From Silene latifolia (Eukaryota; Streptophyta; Magnoliopsida; Caryophyllales; Caryophyllaceae), in assembly GCF_048544455.1 (NCBI RefSeq), contig NC_133526.1:11052001-11116000 (forward strand): a stretch of DNA of 64,000 nt, written 5' to 3'. This document shows positions 46,167-58,849 of this stretch, piece after piece (the first letter of the stretch is position 1; each line of letters opens with the position of its first letter). A program made the translations under genes and the position numbers. The notes under the pieces were generated by a model that was not told where the DNA came from, did no database searches, and saw only the letters and a program-made list of their open reading frames with translations.

Positions 46167-48543
46167 TCATACATTGTTTTCACCACGTAACGAATCTCCT
46201 TTGGCATTCTCCGTAACATTTTTACAAGTACCAAGGGACTTTTCACCGTCCTTATTCTCTCTAATAATTTTTCCAATTATTTTGTTTTTACCATTTTCTT
46301 TTCCATCTTCATAATTCACCTTGCCTTCAATTATAACCTCAATAACTTCACCTCGGTCGATTTTCACGGCTAAATCTTCAAGTTTCGTAATATTATTGTC
46401 CTCTTTAATTCCAATGTTTTTCTTCTTCGATGAATCTTTGTAAATTATGTATAATATCATTTGAGTTATTCCAAATGCAAATCCTAGGATATTTGGCAAC
46501 TGTTCAAAAATAAAAACATGTTAGCTAATTAAGCTCAATTATTATCAACAACTTAAGATGTAAACTTACGGTCTGACACTTTGAGATGGTTCAAATATTT
46601 AGAAAGACAATCTATTTGTTAGCAATTGAAATATTTATATAAATTTAAACGGTTTTACAATAAAACAGTTGTACTCACCGCAATGTAGAAGTCCTTGATG
46701 AGAAAACCATAAAAGAACCACATAACCGCGCATAGAGTAAGGGAGAATGAAAGCCAGAATGGCATGAATTCCACACTTTTTGTTCTTATAACCATTCTCT
46801 GCATAATCACACAATTTTCATACATTATATATCAAGGATTAATCAATTTTACTCTCATATTATGCTAGCTACTCCATCCAATTTTACAAAATTTTTACGC
46901 TTTTTATTATATTTCGCGCCTTAGAGATCTATGTATTATATTCCGTCTTAAGGTGAAAATAGAATAAAAACCATTACTGAGTATATAAGATGTTTTAATA
47001 CTTAGAAGTAATTTCGAATTTGTAGTTAGTACTGTTTAAGACAATTTTTACACTATATTAGATATAATGGTTATTAAAAGATCCTATTTTACGGTTAATT
47101 TGTCTAAAACTGTCTTACACAAGTATTTGTGATATTTAATCACATATGTTGTACAAACTCTTGAAACTTGGTCATCTATTTCAAAGTAAAAACAAATAAT
47201 ATAAAACAATCAAATCTAGTGCTAGATACTTTATTTTATTTAATGGAGTATGAACAGAACCGACCTAGATTTAAGGATATAAAAAAAATGTAAGATTTAA
47301 ATAAAAAAAAAGCCATAATATTAGAGTAAACAACAAAGGGCAGGTGAATTAAGTGTAAGTAAGTAGAGTGTGACGTACCATGACACTTAGGGGAGCAGCG
47401 AAAACACAAACGGAAAAGACGGCACAGATCCACCCTATCACTGTTTCACGCATCCCTCCTTTCGACAACCACCTGTGCTCGTCGCCGCCTCTCACGAACC
47501 ACATTGTGCTAATTACGATCAACCCGAGGAACCCGACGTTGAACAACCCTAGTAACTTTGCTGTGTATACCTGCTTTCCATTTTTAGCCATGCAATAACC
47601 ATGCATTAGTTTTCTATTCAACGTGGAAAAAGATATTAGGTAGAAAGTAGTCTGTAAGACGGTTTACACTGTAATATAGTAATATTGTCAAATTACTTAT
47701 TAACAAGTTAAGCGGTTTTCCTAATGTGTATTTTAAGGACACACATTAATAACCTAAATATGAAACGGTGAAACGGTGAGTGATAACTTTTCTTACGTGA
47801 CAACATGGACATAACTTTTAATAAAGATTTGTTATGATGTATTTATACATTGATATTATATACCTTGGCTTTTTTAGGAGCGTAGATGAGATATACAGTA
47901 AGGTAAAACCCTTCAATGGCGACACCGATACTGTTGATGGTGATGATCATAGTACCATCATACTCCTTAATGAAGGCATAATATAAGAGGAGCATGGCAC
48001 TAAAGAGTGCTACTGAATATGGTATGGATTGGAATCCTTCTGTTGATTTTTTCTTGAATACCCTCCAAAATGTAGGTCTACGTCAAATAACAACACAAAT
48101 TATTACGTACTCAATTACATAGACTATTTTTGCAGTACATATTTTATTCATTACAGTACTAATGAGAAGGGTAAAATAGTCAAAAATATACTCTAATAGG
48201 TAAAATGTTTACTGAGAAATAAATATACCCTTAAAAATAACAAAATGCCCTCAAATAATGTCATTATATTATGTATAACGATTTTATATAATAGTTTACG
48301 CATTTCAATTACATTCGTATTTAAAAAGATACATAACCCTATAACAGGGTCGTTATACGTCTGTATTTATAAAAGACTGATCAACCAAATACTCGTATAA
48401 TATAGTCATTTATTATTTCGTTTCGCATAGAAAGTAAAGGGAGAGGCTTACAAAGGAGCAAGGTATACGCCAAAGGAGACAACATTGCCAAGAATGCCAA
48501 AGATGAAGACTAACTCATGATGTTGAAGAGATGTAAGTGCCAT
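46167..48543 (-). CDS. SWEET bidirectional sugar transporter, 316 aa, five exons
   Basis: Exons on the minus strand: 48543-48452, 48077-47864, 47570-47379, 46798-46679, 46499-46167. All are GT-AG and in phase (951 nt, no break). SWEETs are seven-helix facilitators of sugar diffusion across plasma or vacuolar membranes. The first MtN3/saliva repeat (about 10-97) has [41 protein letters not shown] and [18 protein letters not shown]. The second (about 131-216) has [39 protein letters not shown] and [21 protein letters not shown] hydrophilic tail of about 95 residues follows. The motifs look most like clade III (mostly sucrose) SWEETs, an inference. Exon 2 here corresponds to the usual 37-bp exon 2 plus exon 3 fused. 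Confidence 0.95.
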
Positions 48544-48698
48544 TTTAGCTTATTATTTAAGAGAATAATGGCTAATTAATGAAGTTTATTAACTAATAAT
48601 AAGCCTTTAATAGGAAAATTAATGAAGAAGATGGTAATAGATAGAGAAGTGAGAAGAGAAGTGATGCAACTGCGGAAGCAAGAGAGGAAATTTGATGG

Positions 48699-48707
48699 TA
48701 TTTATAG
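48699..48707 (-). promoter_or_regulatory. TATA box of the SWEET gene
   Basis: CTATAAATA on the minus strand, about 156 bp upstream of the SWEET ATG, in a GC-poor region. Distance and sequence fit a plant TATA box with a 5' UTR of about 120 bp. Confidence 0.55.
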
Positions 48708-49310
48708 GGAGCAATGAAATGTATACAGTACAGATTTACTGATGACGTGCCTTGGGAGAGTAACTTAACTCATTAGTTAATTAATTTTCACTATATAATC
48801 CACTTACTTTAGTTGTTTAGTGCATAGTTTGCTAGAGTATAATAAAATTATTGACCGAGTTTCAATCATCATTTTACGGATTTAATTGAGATGGTCTTTT
48901 TATAGTATGATTTTAGAACGGTATTAGGGGGGTCTCAAAATAAATGGAGGCCCGGTGCAACACAAAGAAATGAGGCCCTAAATATAAATCTACAAAATGA
49001 ACTATACTTCGAAATTTATATTGAATTTCATCAATAAAGCTTGTAAATTCGGTGATCAAAACTGGAGGCCCGGTTCCGCCGCCCGTGGTTGCCCGGGGTC
49101 TTAGACACCCTGAAAGGTATTATGTATAAGAGATCTCAGCTGCATTCACACTCCCAACTTGAAAGATATTCGTGTGAGGGGCATTTTAGAGTATAAGATT
49201 ATTGATTGAGTCTCAACCATTACCTTAAGGTATTAATTGAGATAATCTTCTTACATAATTAAACGATTTATTTGAGTTAACTCATTCGCAATATTAGTGT
49301 AGTATTCATT

Positions 49311-49361
<51 letters not shown>
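49311..49361. repeat. (TTG)17 microsatellite
   Basis: Uninterrupted TTG units. The same trinucleotide forms the tail of the RTE LINE and Au-like SINE in this window, but no element body is recognisable beside this run. Confidence 0.95.
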
Positions 49362-49362
<1 letters not shown>

Positions 49363-49915
49363 ATATAGTAGTTTATTACTCCATACGGTGGCTATCGTAT
49401 AATTAGTTATCGGAGTGCAAAAACTAATTAATTAGGATTTCTTATTATGTTAATACCGGATGTAGAATTATAACGGGAATTGGATTGCAAATAAAATTAA
49501 TAATGGAAGCCAAGTAATAATGGAATTCATTGTAAATTACAAAGTCTAATAAATTGTTTTTTTCCCCCACAAAATAGCTAGATACTCTTCATTTGTTAAG
49601 AATATAGTAACTAGATTAGATATAGGGTAAAATTCAGCCGCAGACCCCCTCGTATTCATTATGATTGTCACATTAATTTTTGGGTAGTTTATAAGAGAGA
49701 TGGAATTTGTAGTGGAAAATGGAAGAAATGGAAAGTAAAAGAGGAATTGTAAGTCACAAGTCCTAAGAATCACAAATTATAGACTAATAAGGAAAATGAA
49801 CTTATTGAATTTGTCATTTTAGAAAATGTTGAAGATGTTAGAGAATATGAGAGAGTATTACATATGAAGTGCAACTTGTAAGAAATAACCGGTCTCTAGG
49901 GTGACAAACTTCAAA

Positions 49916-50089
49916 CATAAAATCTCATTGAAGACGGACACTATTTGTCACAAGCTGAAGACGGATAGTGCCCCTCTCACAATATGCAAGTGGCACTATC
50001 CATGAGATGCTCCATTTCCCCCACTTGCCCTCCACTTGCCTTATGGTGAGAGGGACACTATCCGTTTTCAGCTTGTGACAGACCAACTG
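49916..50089. mobile_element. Mutator-type MITE, GAAGACGG family, diverged copy
   Basis: Starts CATAAAATCTCATTGAAGAC. A perfect 9-bp duplication AACTTCAAA flanks it (49907-49915 and 50090-50098). The interior has paired CACTATCCGT-type words. Confidence 0.85.
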
Positions 50090-50150
50090 AACTTCAAAAT
50101 CAAAGGTTGGCTAGTGGCTACAATAGTTTTTGAATTAACTTTTATTTGCT

Positions 50151-50321
50151 CAGTGACGGAGTTAGGAATTGAACCCAGTAAGGGCGAAAAATCTCAACGG
50201 AGACGAACATATAATTATTTAAGAAAAACTCGGAAAAAGTTGAAAAATTTTAACTAAATACTTTAAAATTTCCAACCGCCAACGACGACGAGCATCTCTG
50301 CTACCCCTAGCTCAACCACTG
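50151..50321. mobile_element. hAT-type MITE, CAGTGGCGGAG family
   Basis: Starts CAGTGACGGAGTTAGG and ends CCCCTAGCTCAACCACTG. Flanks TATTTGCT and CATATGCT agree at 6 of 8 positions. Confidence 0.5.
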
Positions 50322-50652
50322 CATATGCTATATGCTTTATCATTGAACCAAGAATCCCAGGCCTATTTATTAAAATAGTAAGAAAAATCAAAAATTTTCC
50401 AACTAAAAAAATGTAATTAAGAAATAAGAATTAAGCTTAAATTTTGTAGTCCATTTTATAGGTTTGTAGCTACATACTCAAAAATGTAATTAAGAAATAC
50501 GGAGTATGATTTTTTTTTCTTCTAAACTGAAATATTTGTAAAATTCAAAAATTCACAACATACACAAATTTGTCGTGCGTAAGATTCGTCTCCAAGCTTT
50601 TTATGATAAAAAAAAATTATTTAACTTTTTATGAATAGAAGTTGTGGCTAAA

Positions 50653-50836
50653 CATAAATTCTCATTATAGACGGACATAATCCGTCTATAATGAAAGACG
50701 GGCAGAATACAATACCACTTTTCTAATAGAATAAACAATACGTGGGGTGGTGGGGGCAAAAAATGTCCACACTTTCATTATATTTGACCCGTCTATAGCA
50801 ATAGACGGATATACCCGTCTATACCGAGACTAATTG
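50653..50836. mobile_element. Mutator-type MITE, ATAGACGG variant
   Basis: Starts CATAAATTCTCATTATAGAC and ends TATACCGAGACTAATTG. A perfect 9-bp duplication GTGGCTAAA flanks it (50644-50652 and 50837-50845). Confidence 0.87.
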
Positions 50837-50862
50837 GTGGCTAAAACATAAGTTAATCACTC

Positions 50863-51328
50863 TAAACTTGACAAACGGGTCAATCGGGTCTGGTCAGTTC
50901 GGGTTGGGTCAGTTCAGGTCTCTTATTGAGTTCAGGTTAATTCGGATCGGGTCGGGTCATTTCTGATTTCAGGTCTGTTTCGGGTTTTGTTGGTCAGGTC
51001 TGTTTCGGGTCAAGCGGGTCGGCTTATTTCGGCCTGGGTCAGGTCATTTTCGGGCCATTGAATAAGAGAGAAAAGGTCATATCAAGTCTTTTCGGTTCAA
51101 TTAGAGTTATGTTTTGTCGGGTCATTTTCGGGTTGAGTTGTTTCAGATCAGATCATTTTCGGGTCAGGCAATTACGGATTAAGAAAGCTTGGGTCATGTT
51201 CGGGTCAGGTCAGGTCAATTCAGGTTTCGGGTCATATTCTAGTGATGTAGTTCAGGTCAATTTCGAGTTCAGGTCAATTTCGGGTCTCGGATCAGCTTTT
51301 TCGGGTGGAGTTGCTTTTGCTAGGTCTA
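50863..51328. mobile_element. TCGGGTC motif-tiled hAT-like element, copy 1
   Basis: Starts TAAACTTGACAAACGGGTC and ends TTGCTTTTGCTAGGTCTA. Flanks AATCACTC and AACTACTC agree at 6 of 8 positions. Two arrays of TCGGGTC/TCAGGTC words surround an AT-richer core (about 51056-51112). The overlapping 128-codon frame is a product of the repeat. Confidence 0.72.
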
Positions 51329-51636
51329 AACTACTCCCCCCCATCCCGATCAATAGTTATCTATTGCGTTTGGCACAAAAGACTAGACTTGGTAAAACGG
51401 GTCAACGGGTCGGGTTCATATCAGGCCAAATCGGGTCGGGTTAGTTCGGGTCTTTATCTGATTTCGGATTAATTCGGGTCGGGACGGGTCATTTCGGGTT
51501 TCGGGTCTGTTTCGGGTTTGTTGCTCGGGTCTGTTTCAGATCAAGCGGGCCATGTTGTTTAAGGTCGGGTCATTTATGGGTCAATGAATAATAGAGATAT
51601 AGTTATTCCAAGTCTTTTCGGTTCAATTATAGTTAT

Positions 51637-52221
51637 TAATGGGGCATATTCTGCACCGTTGACCAAGTCAACACACTAAGCAAGGTCAGAGACATCCACA
51701 GCAAAGTCAACATATCAGACAGCCTAGCCGACGCAATCCATCGGCCTGTCACCTGGGTCCCGGCCTGGCACCTAGCTAGCCGGGAGACAAATCCGCGTAC
51801 TCATATCCAAGACCCGTCGGCCGGCCTGCCGTAGGTCCATCGGCCGAGGGTAGAACGGTCTTTCCACCTGCTAGCCACTTGGCCACTTGGCCACTACGTG
51901 ACAAAAGGTGAAAGTCTATAAATACTCCTCAACCTTCATTGAGGAAAAGATCCCACAACTTAACCTAAATACACTATTCATCTGGTAATATCCTCTTTAT
52001 CTCTCTACAATACATACCTAGCCAAGTAACACAACTTAATCCTTTAAGTTTACTGACTTGAGCGTCGGAGTGAGTACGCTTGGCCCAAAGCCAAGCCCTC
52101 GCCTGTTCGGTGTTGCGGAGAGGCCGTGAGGAAAGATAGAAGCAAGCAGGGTTCAACTCAAGACATTATTCTACAAGCCAAGGGTGGTAACGATACTTGC
52201 TCTGGAATTACACCCGGAACA
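51637..52221 (+). repeat. left LTR of the Tat element
   Basis: 585 bp, ends CCCGGAACA. A TATA-like GTCTATAAATACTCC lies at about 51912. It matches 62072-62657 along its whole length. Confidence 0.92.
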
Positions 52222-55200
52222 ATTGGCGCCGTCTGTGGGAACTAGACACTAGAAGCTAGTCATATTCATTCCCAAACAAAAAAAAAAAACAACAAAAACC
52301 CACCCAAAAAAGCTAAGAAAATGTCGAAACAACAAGACGCAGTCGTGACCGACGAAACCGCGTTCTACCAAGATGATGCTTTCAACAACTCTGGAGTCGT
52401 GCAGCCCTCCACCGGCGGAGTAATCCAACCAGAGTTCGGGATGCCAATAATACCCGACACGCCGCCGCCATAACCAGGTCACCATCATGGGACAGTGGTT
52501 GACGTAGCGAAACCGAAAATGCTCCTGGACCTAATCGCAATACGCCCGCTCACACTGTCACGCCGACAAGAGCGGCGGAAACCGTCCAGGAGACCAGGGC
52601 CCTAAACGTGACTCCGAGAAATTTGAACGGAGCACTAGGAGAAGCTGACCCAGTCAAGACGCCGGGGGAGCTCAAAGTGGGCGCGGTAGACCTAAGTCCT
52701 TCCCGCACTCGTGGAAGGACAGCGTCCCCGCCACACGAACGAGGCTCACCTCGAAGGAGCCAGAGGAGTCCGGCTCAGCAGAGTTGGAGAAGAAGTCCGA
52801 GTCGAAGAAGGAGCCCCTCCCGCTACGGGGGGAGGAGCCAGGTTAGGGATGCGAGAAGCCGATCGCCGCGTGTCGTTCGACACGTGGTTAGGCAGCCCCT
52901 CAACGCCTACGTCCTAGAAGTCCCGGTGCCAACTAAGCTCAAGTTGCCACCTATTTCATACAAGGGAGATAGTGATCCAGCCGACCACGCTGAGGCTTTC
53001 GAGTCTTACATGTCGGTATGGGAGCAGCCCGATGAGGTCTGGTGCCGAGTTTTCCCAACAACTTTGCATGGGATGGCTCAGAGCTGGTACAAAGGGCTTC
53101 CCGACGGCTCGGTACACTATTACGCCGACCTAAGGGACGCCTTTCTAGCCCAGTACTCTTACAATAAGAGAAGGGCCGTGGAGACATCGGACCTCCTAAC
53201 TATCAAACAGGAGGGAGGCGAGTCTCTACGAAGCTATATGAAGAGATTCGACGGAAAGGTCCAGCAGATTCGAGAAATCAATCCCGAATCGGCGGCCTTC
53301 GACGATGAAGGGCCTCCCAAAGGGAGATTTAAAAAATGAGCTCATCAAGTGCGGAGGCCTAGGTTTGGACGCCGCCAGGAAGTTGGCTGACCAAGCCATC
53401 AAGGTAGAAGACTACCACAAGACCTGGGTAGGCCCCAACGAGGCCGAGCTCTCAGAAAAGAAGAGTCACCGAGAGGACAGCCAGGGCGAAAGACGCCGTG
53501 ACAACAACAGGTCGCGGTCCGATGAAAGACGCCGTGAGAATAATAGGTCACGGTCAGAAAAGTCTGCCAGGAAACAAAGCTCGGCGGATGCCGGGGGGAT
53601 CTCGGGAACATACTACAAAAAACGGTACGACGATCACACACCCCTAGTCGTGTCGGCCGCCGAGGTCTTTGCTTTGAGCAAGAACGAGGGCCAGAAATGG
53701 GAAAGACCCCCTAGGCCGAGGAGTGACGGTGACACGAGCCAGTACTGTGAGTACCACGGCCACACCGGACACTTAACCAACGATTGCCGACACCTGAAGG
53801 ATGCCATTGAAGAGCTGATTCGGATGGGGAGCCTCGGCAAATATGTTGCCAGAGGCCAAAAACCAGATACCGGCGGATCAAATAGCAAGTCCGCTCCTGA
53901 GCGAGTAGGAGTAGTCAATGTCATCGTCAGGGACAACGAGAGCGGTGGGTCCGCTCCTGGGCACAAACGGCACCTGAATGAACCTTATCAGGCCATCAAC
54001 TTTGTGCCCAACACAGCAACCCCCGCTTCCAACATCCCCGATATGACCATCGGACAGGAGGACTACGAGGGAGTCGTCGCTCTTCATAGCGACCCACTTA
54101 TGGTCCACCTAGACATAGCCAACCACTTGGTGAAGGGGTGCCTGATTGACACAGGCGCCTACACGAATGTTATGAACAGAGAATGCTTTCTCGGCCTCGG
54201 TCTGAGGATTGAAGATCTGAGCCCCCGCACCAACCCGTTGTAGGCGCCTTTTTTCGGGGCCGCCCGGCGCCCCAGGGTCGCCCGGTTGCGGTGAGGTTCG
54301 GCGAGGAGGTGCGGCCAAGAATGTTATGTCCGAATTCGTAGTCATCGACGGAACGCCCGCCACGACGTTCTCATAGGCCGGATCACTTTGAGCGAAATCG
54401 ACGCCAGTAATATCCATCCGGCCCGACATTGATATATGTCTCGGACCGGGGGGAGGCACATAAGCTCATCTCGAAGAAAGAGGAAGATCCCGGTTTATGG
54501 GAGGTTTATGCTAACGGCCCCTCCACGACGAATAGCTCGAAGGCCGACATCGTTATCATCAGCCCTAACGGAGACGTATTCGAGCATGCCTCAAACAAAG
54601 AATCCAAATACGAGGCGGTGATAACCGGAATTGAACTAGCTAAAACCGCCGGCGAGCGTATCATGGTGAAGACAGATTCGCTCCTCGTGACCAACCGGAT
54701 CGAGGAGAGCGCGAAGCCCAGGACTACGAGACGATAAGGTATCTAGTGAGGGTGAGAGCCGCCGCTCGAACTAAAATCGTTCCTGGATACAAGACACCCC
54801 GGATCCGGAACGACCGGACCATCGACATGGTCGAAGGAGCAGAGACCGAGGAGGTAGAGATTGATCCGGGCCGCACCGTAACCGTCGGTGTCAACCTGGA
54901 ACCAAAATTCGAGCGGACCTCCCGGATCTCGCGAGGAAGAACAAAGATGTTTTCGCATACTCGGCGGCCGAGATGCCAGGGCGTGAATCGGGAGGTGATT
55001 GTTCACAAGCGAACGTACTCTCCACCGCCGCCCGATCAAGCGGAGAATGAGGAACTCCTCGGCCGAGAAGGACGAGGCCATCAAAGCCGAAGTAGATAAA
55101 TTACTAGCGGCAGGTTTCATCATGCCTTGTACTTATCCCGAGTGGTTAGCAAATGTTGTAATGGTGAAGAAGTCATCGGGGGCATGGAGAATGTGTGTAG

Positions 55201-58130
55201 ACTTTACCAACCTTAATAAAGCATGCCCCAAAGATTGTTATCCCTTGCCTCGAATAGATAGTTTAATCGACGCCACGGCGGGCTACACCATGCTTGAGCC
55301 TGGGACGCCTTCTCGGGTATCACCAAGTGTTTATGGCCGAGGAAGACATGCCTAAATGCGCATTTATCACCGCCAACGGCACATACATGTACAAAATGAT
55401 GCCGTTTGGTTTGAAGAACGCCGGAGCAACGTACACGAGGCTGGTGGACAAAGTGTTCCAAAACCAAAAAGGACGAAACATTGAGGCTTACGTCGACGAT
55501 GCTATTGTAAAAAGCAAGTCCGACGGCGAGCACCTGGCCGATTTACACGAAACGTTTTGTTCACTAAGGAAGTACAAGATGAAGCTCAACCCAATGAAAT
55601 GCAACTTCGGTGTCCGGGCAGGCAAATTCCTCGGCGTACTTGTCAGTGCCAGAGGCATCGATGCAAATCCGACAAAGTCCGAGCAATCCTAGACTGCGGA
55701 ACCAAGGAATCGAAAAGAGGTTATGATGCTTTGACCGGAAGAATGGCGGCGCTCGCCTGTTTCATCTCTCGGTCAGCCGACAAGAGCACCCCATTCTTCA
55801 AAGTGTTGAAATGAAATAAAGACTTCACCGGGGAGGAACAGCACGGCTTTCAAAACCGAAAGCTCATCTTCGACTCTCCCAACTCTGTCCAGGCCGATCA
55901 TTGGGGGAGATGCTATACCTATACATAGCGCATTACCTCGGCCACGGTCGATCTTAGTGATCATCGGGGAAGAAGACAAACAAAGAACACCCAATCTACT
56001 TTGTCACCATACACCGTGCTTTTGCCGAGAGAAATTACCCACTAATCGAAAAAGCAGCCTTCGCCGTCGTCGTTGCCACAAGGAAGTTAAAACCCTACTT
56101 CGACGCACACCCCGTGACGGTCCTAACCGATCAGCCGTTGGAAAAAGCTTTGGAAAAATTCGAACAATCCGGTAGGCTCATCAAATGGGCAGTGGAGCTC
56201 TCTGTTTCGGATCCAAGACAAACCAAGGCCTTCGATAAAGGGGCAAGCACTTGCAGATTTCCGGCCGAATGCACGTATCGTAGAAGTGCCAAACCCAGGC
56301 ATATGGGAAGTCTACACCGATGGCTCCTCCACGACGAACACTCGGAGCCGGCATCCTTATCATCAGCCCAAACGGGGACGAGTTCGAGTACGCCTTGAAA
56401 TTCACCTTCTCGGCATCGAACAATGAATCCGAATACGAGGCGGTGATAACCGGAGTCGAGCTAGCTAGGGTCACGGAGCGAACACATTGTGTTGAAGACA
56501 GACTCACTGTTGGTTACTAACCAAATCAGAGGGGAGTTTGAGGCTCGAGACGACGGAATGGTAAGGTACCTAGAGAGGGTAAAAGCCGACATAGCAAAGT
56601 TGAAATCTTTCCAAATCCATTGCGTTCCCAGATCCGAGAACAACCGGGCCGACGCTCTCTCCAAACTGGCTAGCTCAACCATCAAGAATGTCAGCCGAAC
56701 CGTGCTAGTAGATATCAGGAATGCGAAGAGCATCACTGAGACCGTCGGCATGATAGGTAACATAGAGACCGAGACAACGTGGATGACCCCGATAATGAAA
56801 TACAAACTTACAGGTGAATTACCGGAGGGCCGCAATCCCTCGGCCAAAATGAAAAGGATCGCCGCGATACTTGGTGTTCGAAGGGGAACCGTACGAAAAA
56901 TCCGTAATAAGACCACTCTGAAGTGTGTCGGTCCAAACGACGCAGAATCGAGCATCGACAGAGATTCATGAAGGCATCTGTGGACATCACATGGGGCAAG
57001 AACACTAGCCCACAAAGCTCTCCGAGCCGGCTACTTCGGCCCACCATGCTTCAAGATTCCGAACGAAGACCAAGAAGTGCACAAACCGTCGATGCATGCC
57101 CCGGTGATACACGCTCCCTCCAGGGACCTACAATCGGTGCTTAGTCCCCTTCCTTTCGCACAGCTGGGGATGGACATGCTAGGGCCGTTCCCAACGGCCT
57201 CCGGAGGAAGGAAGTTCTTAATCGTCGCCGTCGATTACTTCACCAAATGGGTTGAAGCCGTAGCAAGCACCGAAAAACCACAAACCACAGCCGTCGAAAG
57301 GTGATCCGGGAAAATGTTATAACTCGCCTTGGATTACCCCAAGTTATGGTATTTGACCACGGCGGAGTTTTGGAGCGACCGATAATGAACTGTTAGAAGA
57401 GCTTGGCATCAAGTTTGCGTACTCCTCCGTCTCCGCCACCCACGAGCAACGGGCAAAGTGGAGGCGCCAACAAAACAATCCTCAACGGTTTGAAGAAGAC
57501 AACAGGACCTTAAGGAGGGTGGGCCGATGAACTACCCGGCGTCCCGTGGTCCCTTCGGACCACGGAGAAAGAAGCAACGGGTACACCCCTTCCACCTAGT
57601 CTACGGTTCCGCGCCCTACCAATTGAAGCCGCGGTGCAACATTCGTAACGGCTACCTTCAACCCGGTTGAGAACGAGGAAGGCCTGAGAGCTTCCCTAGA
57701 CCTGGTCGAAGAAAGCCGAAATACCGCACGCCTCAACTTGGCCGTATACCAAAACCGGATGAAGAGAGCCTACAACCGCATGGTCCACAAAAGGGACTTA
57801 AAAGTGGGAGACCTAGTCCTAAGGAAGTCGGCTGCCACCAACAAAGGAAATATTCATGGTAAACTGACGGCCAACTGGGAGGGTCCCTACAAAGTGGTCG
57901 AAGAGATGAGGCCGGTACATACCGGGCTGACAGACATGGAAGGCATGCCTTTGATGAGCCATTGGAACACCGATAACTTGAGAAAATACTTTGTATAGCG
58001 GCGGAGGTGTCCAAACCCATTGTGGACACCCCAACGCACGATCATGAACAAATAAATCGCCCAAATTTCCCGTCAAAGTGTTTGTCCCCTCGACAAATTG
58101 CCACCGGGCAGGAACTCAAAGAGAAGAATT

Positions 58131-58552
58131 GCTATCGGAGCCGCAACCCCGATTACCTCGGCCAAAGCCGAGAGCGACGGGGAACACGCCGGTCGATACG
58201 CTAAAAAAGAAACGTATACTCAGTGCAATTGAGACGCCAATCTAGCGGTCAATATGCCTACATTCTGAATGCTATCGGCCGCAACCCGATTACCTCGGCC
58301 AAAGCCGAGAGCGACGGGGAACACGCCGGTCGATACGCTAAAAAAGAAACGTATACTCAGTGCAATTGAGACGCCAATCTAGCGGTCAATATGCCTACAC
58401 AGTTACGAATGCTATCGAAGCCGCAACCCCGATTACCTCGGCCAAAGCCGAGAGCGACGGGGAACACGTCGGCCGATACGCTAAAGAAGAAACGTATACT
58501 CAGTGCAATTGAGACGCCAATCTGGCGGTCAATATGCCTACAGTTACGAACG
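58131..58552 (+). repeat. three tandem copies of a 140-bp unit inside the Tat element
   Basis: Units start GCTATCGG/GCTATCGA at 58131, 58271 and 58411, each containing CGATTACCTCGGCCAAAGCC and GAAACGTATACTCAGTGCAA. They lie between the integrase end and the antisense coding block, a region where Tat elements are known to carry variable tandem repeats. Confidence 0.88.
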
Positions 58553-58849
58553 CTAAAGACGTTAAACACAGTTGAGACATGCATTCAAGCTGCCTCGGTC
58601 ATGCCGAGTGTAAAAACGAAGGCACTCAATTAATAACGCAAAGAGACAAACGAGGAATCGTGATCAAAGCCCCGGCCAAGCCAAAGGCCGATAAGATAAA
58701 TTCATTAAAAATGATTGCAAGGAGAGTACAAACGACGGCCGTCCCCATAAGGATAGCCTAAACTCTACCTACCAGAGCTTTACAAAAAGCGAGGAAACAA
58801 AAAAAAAACAAAAGGTTACAGACTTGGGATTTGAAGCGCCAAAAGGATG

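Larger units (their letters stand above)
48544..50862. other. SWEET promoter and transposon-rich flank
   Basis: Holds the SWEET promoter (TATA-like site at 48699-48707), a (TTG)n microsatellite (49311-49361), two Mutator MITEs (49916-50089, 50653-50836) and a hAT MITE (50151-50321). 48720-49300 and 49365-49910 contain nothing I can name. No gene is supported. Confidence 0.6.

Noticed and set aside
49311-49361. (TTG)17 as the tail of an RTE LINE or Au SINE
   Set aside because: No LINE or SINE body is recognisable on either side, so it is listed only as a microsatellite.
51058-51444. 128-codon plus-strand frame and similar frames near 62620-63412
   Set aside because: Products of TCGGGTC arrays; they run across element boundaries and have no family resemblance.
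58131-58552. Regular repeats considered as a CRISPR-like array or satellite
   Set aside because: Only three 140-bp units with no spacer structure, inside a gypsy element in plant DNA.
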